From Nephrocerus scutellatus (taxonomy: Eukaryota; Arthropoda; Insecta; Diptera; Pipunculidae): a stretch of 64,000 bases of DNA. Below the pieces are notes generated by a model. The model was given only the letters and a program-made list of their open reading frames with translations, did no database searches and was not told the DNA's origin. Location of the stretch: positions 88,958,749 to 89,022,748 of the forward strand of contig OX352762.1 of assembly GCA_947095585.1 (NCBI GenBank), in the 5' to 3' direction. The translations under genes were made by a program, and so were the position numbers. Positions 1-10,268 of this stretch are shown in pieces. Each line of letters starts with the position of its first letter. Position 1 is the stretch's first letter.

Positions 1-309
1 GTTTGCCTTTCATATTTGCTCCATTATCATAAGCTTTTCCTCTGCAATTTTGAATGCCAATATAATTTCTTTCAAGCTTACATAATACTAATTTAGTAAG
101 TCCTTCTTCTGTTGTATCAGAAGCCTCTAATTTTTATTTACTCGTATGTTAAACATTTTTATTTGGAGATTCTGAAACACATATCTTAAAATTAATGTAG
201 TTTGTTCCTTTTCGAAGATATCATCCGGGGTGCAATCTACTTGAGTATTGAAATATTTTGACTTTTTGGCTTTTGACAAGTAGTCAGTGTAAAAACGGGG
301 TTTGAACAA
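1..309 (-). pseudogene. hAT-like transposase relic (DUF4371 / ZMYM1-like)
   Basis: Minus-strand reading gives a segment with CTPDDIFEKEQTTLILRYV (about 205-245). After a stop near 135 another frame continues with DTTEEGLTKLVLCKL and then NCRGKAYDNGANMKGK, which runs off the left edge of the window. This order, a DxTxD-type segment with KEQ..L.LRYV followed by EGL and RG.xYDNGxNMKGK, is the pattern I know from DUF4371 proteins, which are hAT-superfamily transposases or their ZMYM1-like derivatives. The stop and frame change make it a relic. Only the middle of the catalytic region is visible, so subfamily cannot be given. Confidence 0.6.
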
Positions 310-780
310 TCTTAGGAAGTAAGTTAATATGAGTTTGTTTAGATTTATTATTTCAAGATGATCTTTCAGTATCGTATCATATTTGTATTAAAATTATATT
401 TGTTGCGACTGGTTTGGTTTTATTTGTTTCGTTTTAATCCTCGGGAACCTTGCTAATAAGATTAAGGTTACTGTCCGACTCAAAAGAGCCTGCTATAAAG
501 TATTGGAGCAGTTCGGCCACTTGAACTTGTAACTTCTTTGAAGAACTTGAACTAAAAAGAAATGTTAGAAAGCAAGGGCTATATTCGTACAGATCTGTAC
601 AGAAAAATGAAAACCTAACAGGTTAAGTTAGTGTGAACTGTACAGCCGCTGCAAGATATGTATAAAACAAGTAGCAAAAATGTTCAATTGATTTAAAAAA
701 TTAATTATTTAAATAAAATCACATTTTTAATTTAAAGCGTTTTTAAAACGAACTAAAAAGTATAAAATAATTTATCCTAG
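310..780. other. no recognisable feature
   Basis: AT-rich stretch between the hAT relic and the 3' end of the first RTE-like element. I see no coding motif or repeat matching elsewhere in the window. Confidence 0.4.
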
Positions 781-2660
781 CCCCATTCTTCTTTTCTTTA
801 TGTCCTATCCCCTTGTGGGTTCTAGGGCCTCTACTACGTCTACGCGCCATCGCGTGCGGTTTCTGGCAATGAAAGTTAGCTCTCTTCAACTCTTCCCCAA
901 TTGCCGTGACTCCTCCTCAACTGTTCTGCGCCATGTGTTTTTCGGACGAACCGTTCTTCTACCATCCTGAGATAACGGGTTCCATTGCATTGCGTAGTTT
1001 GCTATGGAACTGTCGCCTTTTCGGAGTGTATGACCAATCCACTGCCACTTCCGTCGTCGGATGGTTGTGCCTATTGGTTCCTGACCCGTTCTCTGGTAAA
1101 GATGTTCGTTAGAGATACGCTTGAGCTGATCCTCATCTGAAACGAGTACGGCACCATCTACGCCTTTCACCGGATGTTGGCTAGAGCGGTGATTACCTGT
1201 CAGCTCTTTGGTGATTCTGTAACAGGTTCTGCTATCGCAACTGCTCGCTGATTCCTCTGCTTCTGAGGCCAGGTTGTTAATATAATTACGTTTGTCACGT
1301 CTTACACTACGCTGCACTTCTCTCATTTTGCTTCGATACAGGGACTCTAGCTCGACCCTCGATGCTGCCGTGGTATCTACAATACGAGCTTTAAGAAGCT
1401 TACGTTCGTCAATCCGCCACCAGGTATCTTCGGTAAGCCACGTGCTGTGCCTTGCCTGGCTTCTAACAACAATACTTTCCGCTCCAGATGTGAAAACATT
1501 TTTCACACCCTTCCAATGTTCTTGGCTGGTTGTCGGCAGTGAGCTGCTGATTGATTCCACTCCTTGCGATAAATGATCCCTTAATTGTTGGCGTACTGAA
1601 GGGGTCCTTAGCCGGTCGATGTTATACCTAGGCATCCGGATGATATTGCGGATTCTTTGAACTGATTCAGTACGTAACTGGACAGTAGCTACCATAAGGT
1701 GATGTTCCCGTACCATACCCATTTCGGCTCCACGTCTGTTTCGGACGTCTAAAAGACAGCTCCAAAACGTCGGCTGATCGCCACATGGTCGATTTGGTTG
1801 GATGACGATTGCCTGTCAGTTGACACCCAGCTGACTTTGTGGCAGGTCTTATGGTCAAACATGGTGCCCCCTACTACAAGGTGGTTCGTGTTGCAGAAAT
1901 CAACAAATCTTTCACCATTGTCATTTCGTTCGCCGAGGCCGTGCTTCCCAATCACTTGTCTGAGTCTTTCGTTGTCGTTGCCTACCTTGGCATTCAAGTC
2001 CCCCATCACGATGACGATATCTCCGTTCGGCGTTGCGTTGAATACAGCGCTTAGCTGATTGTAGAAGTCCTCTTGATCTTCAGTCGAGGGATTCGTTGGG
2101 GCGTATAATCGTATGATCTTGACGCGCCGTACTCTAGTCCGAAATCTGGCTGATAAGATCCTATCACCATGTGGGTGCCAGGAAATAGGCCTCTGCGTGC
2201 TGTTGGCGTTAGCAGCAGACCCACTTCAGATTCACCGGGACTGCCGGAGGGTTTGTCGGAGTAGAGTAGAACAGTGTAACACGTTGTGGATTTGTACTCT
2301 CCCGCGTCGAACCATCTTACTTCACTCACTCCCAGTATCTCTAAATCATATCGACGAAACTCACGTTCCAGTTGAAGAAATCTGGCATTTTGAGGTCCTT
2401 CACTCCCTGAGTCAAGGAGCGTCCTCACATTCCAGAAACCAATCGTAGTCCGGGTAAAATAGCCAAAAGTCGTCATTATTCGATCATTATTTATCCGAGG
2501 CGTTGTGTCTGTTTCAGTAGCGGTTTTGGTACCGCAGGGTACTAACCCACGTTACCTAGACGAGAAACGCTAGACAGTTCGCACTTGCAATTTTCCTACA
2601 TATATAAGAGCAAGCTCTACATCACGAACCTGAATGTTGCGCTACTGGCTCAAAGCAAGT
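781..2660 (-). mobile_element. RTE-like LINE, family A copy 1, RT domain deleted
   Basis: Read on the minus strand from about 2660: an AP-type endonuclease start (2476-2051, with IGFWNVRTLLDSG and LEILGVSEVRW), a continuation at 2009-1749 with MMGDLNAKVGNDN and NQIDHVAISRRFG, then a linker with KREVQRSVRRDKRNYI-type basic residues (1722-1150). At about 1117 the frame jumps from DEDQLKR directly into the C-terminal tail RRRKWQWIGHTLRK and GRP.NTWRRTVEEE. The whole reverse-transcriptase core is missing. Homology with copy 2 (39775-41715) covers both outer parts and extends upstream of the ORF to about 2660, so the 5' end is nearly complete. The 3' end is a short TTTC/GAAA-rich tract near 785-800 shared with family B, as RTE elements end in simple repeats rather than poly(A). 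Clade assignment (RTE or close relative) is inference. Confidence 0.75.
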
Positions 2661-2694
2661 TTTGAGCAGTCTGTAGTTTCCCGATGTGAGCACC

Positions 2695-2950
2695 TAGGTC
2701 ACTTCCAAATTTTGACAGAAAGTCTTTCCATCGGAGATACACATGTGTATAAAATTTGAAGAAAATCAGGTAAATTTTTTAAAAAAATTTATATAGGGCC
2801 AAATTTAAATAGAAAGGGCAAATGTGTGAAAAGTTTCAATAAATTCGGACTTAGGAATTTTTTTATAAATTGATCGCAATATTCCATGACAGACATACAA
2901 ACAGATACACGGGCACGCGAAGTTAATATAGAGAATTTAAAAATATAGAG
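2695..2950 (-). mobile_element. Helentron/DINE-like element, truncated copy
   Basis: Contains the family's inverted left end (GAAGTTAATATAGAGAATTT at 2918-2940) preceded by GGGCACGCG, the ATTGATCGCAA...CATGACAGACA block, and one and a half monomers with the ACACATGTGTATAAAATTTG motif. It abuts the 5' end of the RTE-like element, and its 3' terminus is missing. Confidence 0.65.
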
Positions 2951-5084
2951 AAAAAAAAAATTTCATCTAAAAAGTGTTTTGTCGGGAATCGGGTGAAACG
3001 CCCCACAAGCACACCCCATAGATCCGGCCATGTTTTCTCTCATTGCATAAGTTCGTATACATCCTAACTCAGCTTTCTAAAATGTAAATAAGCGCACAGA
3101 CGGACCACGGACATAAAATGAACGATACTAGAAATGAACGACTGACAAATGAGACATTTTCAATACATTTCTACTTACATTTTGGTAAATTGAAATATTT
3201 TGAAAAGGCTTACACGAAAATGTTAAATTTAACATAAAAAAAATAAATAATTTTTTGGGAATGTATATATCTACTGCAACTTTGTCTGGAAATGCACCAG
3301 TGAAAAAGGAAATGCTTTTTGTTCGTTGACTTTTGTTTACTTGCCATAAGTACTTACTACGAAACAAAAACAAAATGACACAAGAAGGATACAGCAAAAA
3401 CAGACCATATGTAGGTACACGTACAGCATGCCAATTGGAATGGATTATTTGCGCCCAAATGAGTACAAGTATTTTCCAGTCGATGTTCGATGATGCAAAG
3501 GCATATGAGCATGAGCAACTTATAGTCCTTTCAGACAGATTCACAATAGTATATCCGTGAGAGAAACCACGCCCCACCATGTAGTTACAATGCGATTTCA
3601 TATTCACATTTCATGTGCATTCACTTCCCACGGCAAACAGCGTGTTTGCGAAAGAGAAAGAAAACTATAGCCATCTTGCCGCAGCAATTGTGAATAAGCC
3701 ATTCTTCTGGGAAGCATGTAGATATCATACAATTCATTCGATCGAGAACCCCACCCTCGAATAAAGATGGCTAACAGTTTGGTTGGTCTTTATTGCTTTT
3801 CTTTTATCACAATCGTGCTGTTAGTCGCGTTTGTTGTCTTTGTTTCACCACCTCGAATCCATATTGAATCTTTATTTTGCGAATAAGACGATTAGTAGTT
3901 TTGTGCCGAAATCGGAAAGTGGATAATATAAACGATACTCCCGAGCATCATACGAATTTAATTATGACGTTCGATTGCCATCGTGTCGAAGAGGGAAGAG
4001 ACATAATCATGTTTATTGTTGTTGTGATTATTTTTGTTGGACTTTTGTCGATTTTCTTCCAATCGCAGTGTTTTCAGGCGTTATTACCCTGCACTATGTA
4101 TCACTAACGAAATCGCACTTGTCGCACTCGGTCGTCGGGTGATTCGCGTATTGCTTTTACAACAACTTGGCGTTTAGTGCGTTTTGTAAATTCATTCGGA
4201 TCGCGTGTGTCCACACCGCTTTCAATTGACTCAATCAATCGACTTACAGGTGGAAAGTGTTACGTTGCTTCGTTCTTGGCGAACATAAACATTTAGATAA
4301 AATTTAAGTGCAATATAATGTAAATAACTAGACGGTGTCACGATTTATTACAACGTATTGTCTACCTTCGCTGCGCATTGCTGCGTCTCCGTTCGTTTGT
4401 TTACTCTTCAGCTGATGAGTGTGCTTCAGTCTCTTGTAATTATTTATTTACTACATACACAAACAATGTACCAACATATGTAGAACACATTAATTACCTT
4501 AATAAAAATTGTATTTGAAAATTTTTGAAAAAAAAAAAAGAGAGAGAGTGAAAGAGAGACAAACAGAGAGGAAGTAAGCAACGGTAGTGCGTATAACAAA
4601 ACTTAACGGAAGTGCAAATTTGGATTATTTCCGACAGGGAATGGATTGCGGTTGTTACTTAATCGACACATAGATATATACACCAGGCATACACAAGAGC
4701 TGACCATCATCATTACATAAATGGTCATCCAGTTCAATTATTTTTTATTGAAATTGTCCCTTTAAGGAACTCACAAGCGTGCATCCCTAGGTATGTTCTG
4801 TTCATGTCTGCTGCCGCTATGGCCATTAAACAATTTGATTTTATTATTGTGCTCAGAAATCTTGGACACACAAAATGTGGCATACGTTTTGGATTGTTTT
4901 AATGTTTAGTGTTTCTACAAATGACTTTTATTTGTTTCGATTAATTTCAATATTATTTAAGATGTTCATTAGAGAGTAGAGTTAGGTACCTATACACTCT
5001 ACTGTGTAAACTGACTGATTGCATTAATATATAAATGAATTTAAGTTTTTTCGCAAGGAATTGAATTCTTTTTATGTTTATATT
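2951..5084. other. no supported gene; one GA-rich microsatellite
   Basis: About 2.1 kb with no repeat family found elsewhere in the window. Overlapping weak ORFs on both strands at 3.1-4.1 kb carry no domain I recognise; one (3877-4107 +) has a hydrophobic stretch but nothing else. A GA-rich simple repeat lies at about 4540-4575 after an A tract. It could be ordinary intergenic DNA upstream of otp. Confidence 0.4.
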
Positions 5085-5087
5085 TAA

Positions 5088-5365
5088 ACGTATTGCCAAG
5101 GAAGAACTCCTGAATGACTTGACTCACGGCAATAAGGTGGGCGAAGCCCTTATTAAAATTAAAAAATCGAAGGAATGCAATATTAAATATAGCACATTCC
5201 CCACGTTTGCAGCCGGTTTCAATTTATTTTCTCAGAATTCTCCCTTATTCATTAAAGCAATACGGAAAACGATTACGAAACTAAAACGACACTTTTTTCA
5301 ATTGATCATGGTCAGTGAAAACTACAAAAATCTTGACCAATATTACAAATAATGATACAAGTGAG
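5088..5365 (-). mobile_element. LINE 3'-UTR fragment, same family as the 20.6-23.6 kb element
   Basis: The reverse complement of 5091-5350 aligns along its length with about 23330-23575: the shared nested hairpin (5091-5134), the segment AAGCCCTTATTAAA, GCAGCCGGTTTCAATTTATT, CTCAGAATTCTCCCT, CAATACGGAAAA and ACTACAAAAA.CTTGACCA occur in the same order. It is a severely 5'-truncated copy inserted on the minus strand. The 92-codon plus-strand ORF at 5074-5352 is only the antisense of this UTR. Confidence 0.8.
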
Positions 5366-6069
5366 CCTCTTGGAACCTCTATTAAAAATTAGGTCCTTTA
5401 GGAACTAGAACTAGTTGACGTCTTTCTTGAAAGCCAACACTTTGAGATTCCGGATTCGTCTGTAGTACCAGGCCTAACAAGCGAATGAGGCACGTACAAC
5501 TATCGAGCCGATAGGTTTATCAAAATTCAGCTTCCAAAAACTGAAAATACTCAAAAATTTTGCAAATTCCAAATTAATGTCCAAAACAAATGTGATCTTA
5601 TCGCCAAACATTGCACTAAGGATGGGCGGAAGGGTTGGTTTCAAATGAACTTTGCCAGAAAAGAGAATCTCTTTTCAAAAGACTTTTTTGACGATTCTTT
5701 GTGATATTTTGTAGTTTTGCCAAGTCCTCTGGAGCAACTGCAAATTCAGGCATTTTAATAAATGTTTTCTATTTCGGTTTTTTCGTTTTTATCTGCGCTT
5801 ACTTACCCTGAATGCGGCTCCTCTCCTCTCCTTTGAAGAGGCATATCCAGATAAATAAATTATAGCTATTTCATTTACATCATGCTGTAAAATCATATAC
5901 AGGTTTCGTTTGATAAACAAAAGTAACAATTACCTAAAAAAAAGTTATAATAGTGGAAAATATTACAAGATCATTAGAAAAGAGTAAATATAAAAAAGTA
6001 TTTTTAAAAGTTAATGTTATGTAAGCTGTGTTTTAACTTTTACTAGAACAATATTGGTACCGCAATATT
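5366..6069. other. no recognisable feature
   Basis: Unassigned sequence. No match to the repeat families in the window and no coding motif that I can defend on either strand. Confidence 0.35.
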
Positions 6070-6187
6070 GCGCCGTGGCTCAGTGGAAATGCACGTGTCT
6101 TCTGCGCAGGAGGTTCGTGGTTCGGATCCCAGTAACACCAAAAGTATTTTTCACGGTGTCCCACCTCTCGCGGATTATTATTACTCA
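6070..6187 (+). repeat. tRNA-derived SINE, short copy
   Basis: Starts with a tRNA-like head: box A TGGCTCAGTGG at 6076-6086 and box B GGTTCGGATCC at 6119-6129, 32 nt apart, followed by CCAGTAACACCAAAAGTATT and GGTGTCCCACCTCTCGCG. It then jumps to an ATTATTATTA tail. The body between the CTCGCG block and the tail, present in the copy at 47161-47447, is missing. No acceptor stem can close, so this is a SINE and not a tRNA gene. Confidence 0.8.
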
Positions 6188-6290
6188 AAAAATTTTTATT
6201 GCGTTTATTTGGCGCTATCAATATTGAAATGATTAAGTTCTGAAAGAATACTTACTTCAATATTGTTGTTCTAACACATTTTTATTTTTA
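6188..6290. other. short AT-rich spacer
   Basis: Spacer between the SINE and the 3' simple-repeat tail of the next element. Nothing recognised. Confidence 0.3.
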
Positions 6291-7300
6291 TTCTTCTTTC
6301 TTTCTTTCCTATACACCGCGGGGGAGCATAGGGCTTCTACAAATGCTCGCGATTTATCGATTTATCAAACTCGAATTATCGCCTGAGGTTTCAAGAGACG
6401 CCACTCGGTCTCCTGGGATCTTGCTTCCTCTTCTATTGTCCTTTTCCATGTCTTGCTAGGACGGCCAACTCGACGGCTTCCTTGTGGATTCCAGTCGAGC
6501 GCTAGTTTCGTAATGTCGTCCGCTGGCTTTCTCAAAGTGTGGCCAATCCAGCTCCATTTTCGTCGTCTGATAGTGATCGCGATTGCTTCCGGCTGCGCTA
6601 CTCTACGCAAGTCTTGATTGGTGATAATGTCCGGCCATCTTATTATCAGTATCAGTTGGCGAGCTAACGACCGAATTGGTAGACTGTGCTTTATTGTCTA
6701 CTATCAGCGGCTTGATGTGCTTGTCGCTTAGCCATGCTCGTTTGTCGTTCCTAGCTGAACAGCCAACTGGCCGGTCCAGATCCCTATACTTCCGCGTTAA
6801 TGCGCTTCGCTCGGCACCCGAGGCCGCGTTTAACTCTGCTTCGATGGATTGGCGTTCACGAATGGTGTTCCATGTGCTATCTGAAATCCATTCTTTTCTA
6901 GTTTTGTCGGGATAACCTAAAATGTTGAGGCTGCTTCCGTATACGCATTTACTGTTTTCTCCCATTTAGACTCTAGGATTTGGGACTGTATCTCAGAGAG
7001 AGACTCTTGTACGCGGGATACATATTGCAGTTTCACATCTGGGTCTTTCAGTGCTGCTACAGCTGGCTTTATTTGACTTCGTGTGGTTGAGTGGACCGCG
7101 AGCTTCAATCGCACACTGCCAACCACAAGGTGTTGGTCGCTGTAGACGTCGGCTGCTCTTCGGGTTCTAACGTCCAGCAACGATGATCGCCACTTGCGGC
7201 TTATAGCGATGTGATCAATCTGGTTGTTGTACATGTGATCAGGAGAGGTCCACGTGTCTTTGTGGATGTTTTTGTGGGGAAAAATTGTCCCTCCCATGAT
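6288..7300 (-). mobile_element. RTE-like LINE, family B copy 1, RT domain deleted
   Basis: Minus strand: endonuclease C-terminal half at 7297-6917 (NNQIDHIAISRKWRSSLLDV, then SDQHLVVGSVRLKL), frame change, linker at 6965-6650 (TRKEWISDSTWNTIRERQ), then directly the 3' part DNKMAGHYHQSRL and IRRRKWSWIGHTLRK (6640-6365). Comparison with copy 2 (34970-36800), which keeps the RT, places the deletion join at about 6652-6656 (CAGTATC/AGTTGGCG on the plus strand). The 3' end is CCGCGGGGGAGC followed by a TTTC-rich run near 6290-6315. The endonuclease N-terminus is absent. The element cannot encode an RT. Confidence 0.75.
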
Positions 7301-8423
7301 TAGGTTACGATCAGAACATAGATCAGCTAAACTTTGACCGTTTATTTTTATTATTTGCGCAAAAACGCAGAAGTGTACTTCAAATCAAGGAATTGTACGC
7401 AACTGAATAATTTAAATCTTATTATATTTAAGTCCACAAGAAAACCAAGTGCAAGTCAAAATCTTCATTTCTGGCATAATTGATTTAAAAGCACTTACGG
7501 TATTTTGTTCCAGCCGAACCATTATTACGTTTGATTAAATTACGACAACGTTTGCAATGAATGTTTAAGCAGTTTATATATAAAATGCTCTAACGCAGTC
7601 ACGCGTAAAAGTCAAAAGAACGTTTCGAACAAACGCTGACATATTTAAAGCGAATATTGTCAGTTGGTTGTGACAACCGCGGTCCCTTTTCAATTTACTT
7701 GTTTTTACGAAACATTACACAATAAACGAATGATCCTTCGGCAGCATCATCAAGTAATTTTTTGTTTTGACTGAACATGCAATTATGCATACTCCCTATT
7801 AAAATATTCAAGTGAAACGCCTTCGTCTGTTTTTTTAATGTTTGATCCAATAATCTTTTTCAAATATGTTTACGTTAACGTAGTCACAAAAATTGTTTGA
7901 ACTAAAAGTGTTCTTGTTAACTTAAATATTTAATTTAATTTAATAGCAATGAACACATCTGAGGATCCTTTCAGATCAAAAACAACTAATACTGTCTTTT
8001 TTTCAGTGTATAACAGAATATGGAATAATAAACGGCAGATCTAGGCACATTTGCAATAATTTGTTTTGGTCTATTTGTAACTTTACTTTCTTTTACATAG
8101 TAAAAGGAAGTATATCTAGTAATCATGAAAATTTTCGAACTCGGAATTTTTGCAGATTAGGCATTAACCGAATCTCCTGCGTCAGAGAAACCGAAAATAG
8201 AAAAATCTCTGTCTCTGTCTGTATGTCTCTCTGTCTGTGTCTACTCTACAGCCCAGACGGCTGAACTTATCGGTACGAAAATTCATATTTAAGCTTTTAA
8301 CATAAATTGTGAAGGGCCAGATGAATTTGACGGCAATCTGACAGCCAGAAGATACAATTTACTAATATAACTCAAAAAGTATAGCATTTATGAGATATAT
8401 GTCAAGTGCAGAAGAAATTTAAA
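7301..8423. other. no supported gene; TCTG microsatellite
   Basis: Intergenic sequence with an imperfect TCTG/TCTC simple repeat at about 8207-8245. No transposon or coding motif recognised. Confidence 0.4.
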
Positions 8424-9330
8424 CAAAAAAAAACAACCCATAAAAAAACAACCCATAAAAATTAAAATTTTTCATCTAAATTCTCTGATCGCAGAAATTG
8501 ATATGGGAGCCCCTCGATCCTGGGCCATTTTTTTTTATTGTAGAAGAAAATCATCGAAACAAACATTTGACATCAGATGTTAAAATTGAAAAAGCTCAGA
8601 TCATTTTATTCTGAGCACTTAGAGCACGCTCATACTCTGAGCAAATAAGAAACACGAACATTTATCTTGAGAACTCTTTGACTGCTCTGAACTAATTTAT
8701 GAAAACGCCAAATGACAGAATATTGTGAAAACTTGTTGTTCTATCTGTAAGTTGATATCGACAACAAAAAAAACGACATCAATAAAAATACAATTCAGTA
8801 TATAATAAAAATGTAAGTTGAAGTAAGCATAAAACATTTATGTCTCGTTTCATTTGCTGGGTTCATTTGTGCGTGCGCTAAGATTTCTCTCTCTCTCTCC
8901 ACCACCAACAAAACCATGCAGCGCAGCCGACTGCGCAGCACACACCGCACAAAGTCCATAAAGGGCGACGAATATCTGATGCCAGTACAGATATTTAAAA
9001 AATGTATAAGGGCCTTGCGGCCGAACCCGGGACCCGATCACTACCAAATTTTCGAAAAAGTATTGTTTATTGGGTATACACATGTGTGTAAAATTTGAAG
9101 AAAATCGGGTAAATTTTTTAAAATTTTTGTTTGGGAGCCCCCCGACCCCGCAGCCCGAGGGGCCTCAAAATTTAATAGAAAGTGTTGTCTCCGGAAATAC
9201 GCATGTGTGCAAAATTTCAATAAAATCGGGCCATGGGAAGTGGGTTAAAAATTGATCGCAAGAATCCACGACAGACGACCGACCGACCGACGACCCACGG
9301 GCAAGTGAAGTTAATATAGAGAATTTAAAA
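8424..9330 (-). mobile_element. Helentron/DINE-like element, internal-core subtype
   Basis: Runs right end to left end on the plus strand. It starts with the terminal AACAACCCATAAAAA (present twice in tandem at 8432-8460), then AATTTTTCATCTAAATTCTC, and ends with AAGTTAATATAGAGAATTT at 9307-9327. The middle includes a GC-richer core (about 8915-8985, CAGCGCAGCCGACTGCGCAG...GATGCCAG) also seen at 9425-9490 and about 46700-46770. Two monomers carry ACACATGTGTGTAAAATTTG and a GACCCCG-rich block. A (GACC)n microsatellite sits at about 9276-9290 next to the left end. No coding capacity. Confidence 0.75.
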
Positions 9331-9806
9331 ATTAAAATTTTTCTTGTAAATTCTCTAATCGGGGATACACACACACACACACACACTGCGTGCTCGTTTT
9401 GTGGCAAAATCATTCACAAATGACGCAGCGGCAGCGAACAGCGCTGCTCACAAAGCACAGAGCTTAGACTTTGCCGTGATCTGATGCGATATAGCGATAT
9501 TTAAAAATTGTATATTGGGGTACCAAGGGGCCGATCGCTTTTTACACAAAGTGTTTTCCATCGAAGACACACATGTGTACAAAATTTAAAGAAAATCGGG
9601 TAAATTTTGTAAAATATTTGTATGGGAGCCCCCCGACCCCGCGGCTCGAGGGGCCTCAAATTTTAATAGAAAGTGTTGTCTTGGGAGATATACATGTGTG
9701 CAAAATTTCAATAAAATCGGGCTGCAGGAAGTGGGTTAAAAATTGATCACAAGATTTGGCCAGCCAGCCACGGGCAAGTGAAGTTAATATAGAGAATTTA
9801 AAAAAT
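9331..9806 (-). mobile_element. Helentron/DINE-like element in head-to-tail tandem with the previous copy
   Basis: Begins at 9331 with TTAAAATTTTTCTTGTAAAT and TCTCTAATCGGGGATACAC directly after the left end of the neighbouring copy, without the outermost AACAACCC segment. It contains a (CA)n run at 9366-9387, the CAGCG...GATCTGATGC core, two monomers, and the left end GAAGTTAATATAGAGAATTT at 9780-9799. Confidence 0.75.
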
Positions 9807-10268
9807 AAATTCCTAGATATGATACCTAAATTTGCTATTCCACTTCCATTCTCATCGTTAAAAAACGGGGCATTCTTCTTCTTGTTAAAAATATGTCTTG
9901 TAACTTCCCGGTATTCCCCTTTATCTTGCAGCGATAAAAGTACTTCAAACGGATTTCAATTTCATTTTGAAGTTTGGCTTCAATATTAAAACCAAGCTCA
10001 TGAGACGTAAAAATTCTCGTATCGTCAGCGTAAATGGCGTATGCAGTTTATCGTATCCGGTATGCAGTTAATCGTCTTTGGGGTCGGGCTACATATCTTT
10101 CTGTATCTTAAATTCCACAGTAACGATCAGCGATGTAAACATTGTCAATAGTTATATTCTTATTTCTTCACGCAATTCTTAGGATCGCAATCATTAATTC
10201 TTGCAATATATCGCTGCATAAAAATAATAAAGGAGTTTTTATGTTTTTTTGGATATGTTCCTCATTTT
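9807..10268. other. no recognisable feature
   Basis: About 460 bases between oppositely oriented Helentron-like elements. No repeat or coding motif recognised. Confidence 0.35.

Noticed and set aside
1117..1120. Spliced-out intron as the cause of the missing RT in family A copy 1
   Set aside because: The join lacks GT...AG on the sense strand; a small-homology deletion fits better.
886..2476. Host gene resembling craniofacial development protein 2
   Set aside because: That label in insects usually reflects LINE endonuclease text; a second copy at 39.8-41.7 kb and the C-terminal LINE tail show it is a transposon.
3128..3607. 159-codon minus-strand ORF, overlapped by a 75-codon plus ORF
   Set aside because: No domain, no homology I recognise, biased composition and overlapping frames; probably chance.
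3877..4107. 76-codon plus ORF with a possible membrane helix
   Set aside because: A hydrophobic run alone is not support; no splice or regulatory context.
5074..5352. 92-codon plus-strand ORF
   Set aside because: It is the antisense of a LINE 3' UTR that aligns with 23330-23575.
6070..6140. Possible tRNA gene (boxes A and B)
   Set aside because: No acceptor-stem pairing and the same head recurs with a SINE body and tail at 47161-47447.
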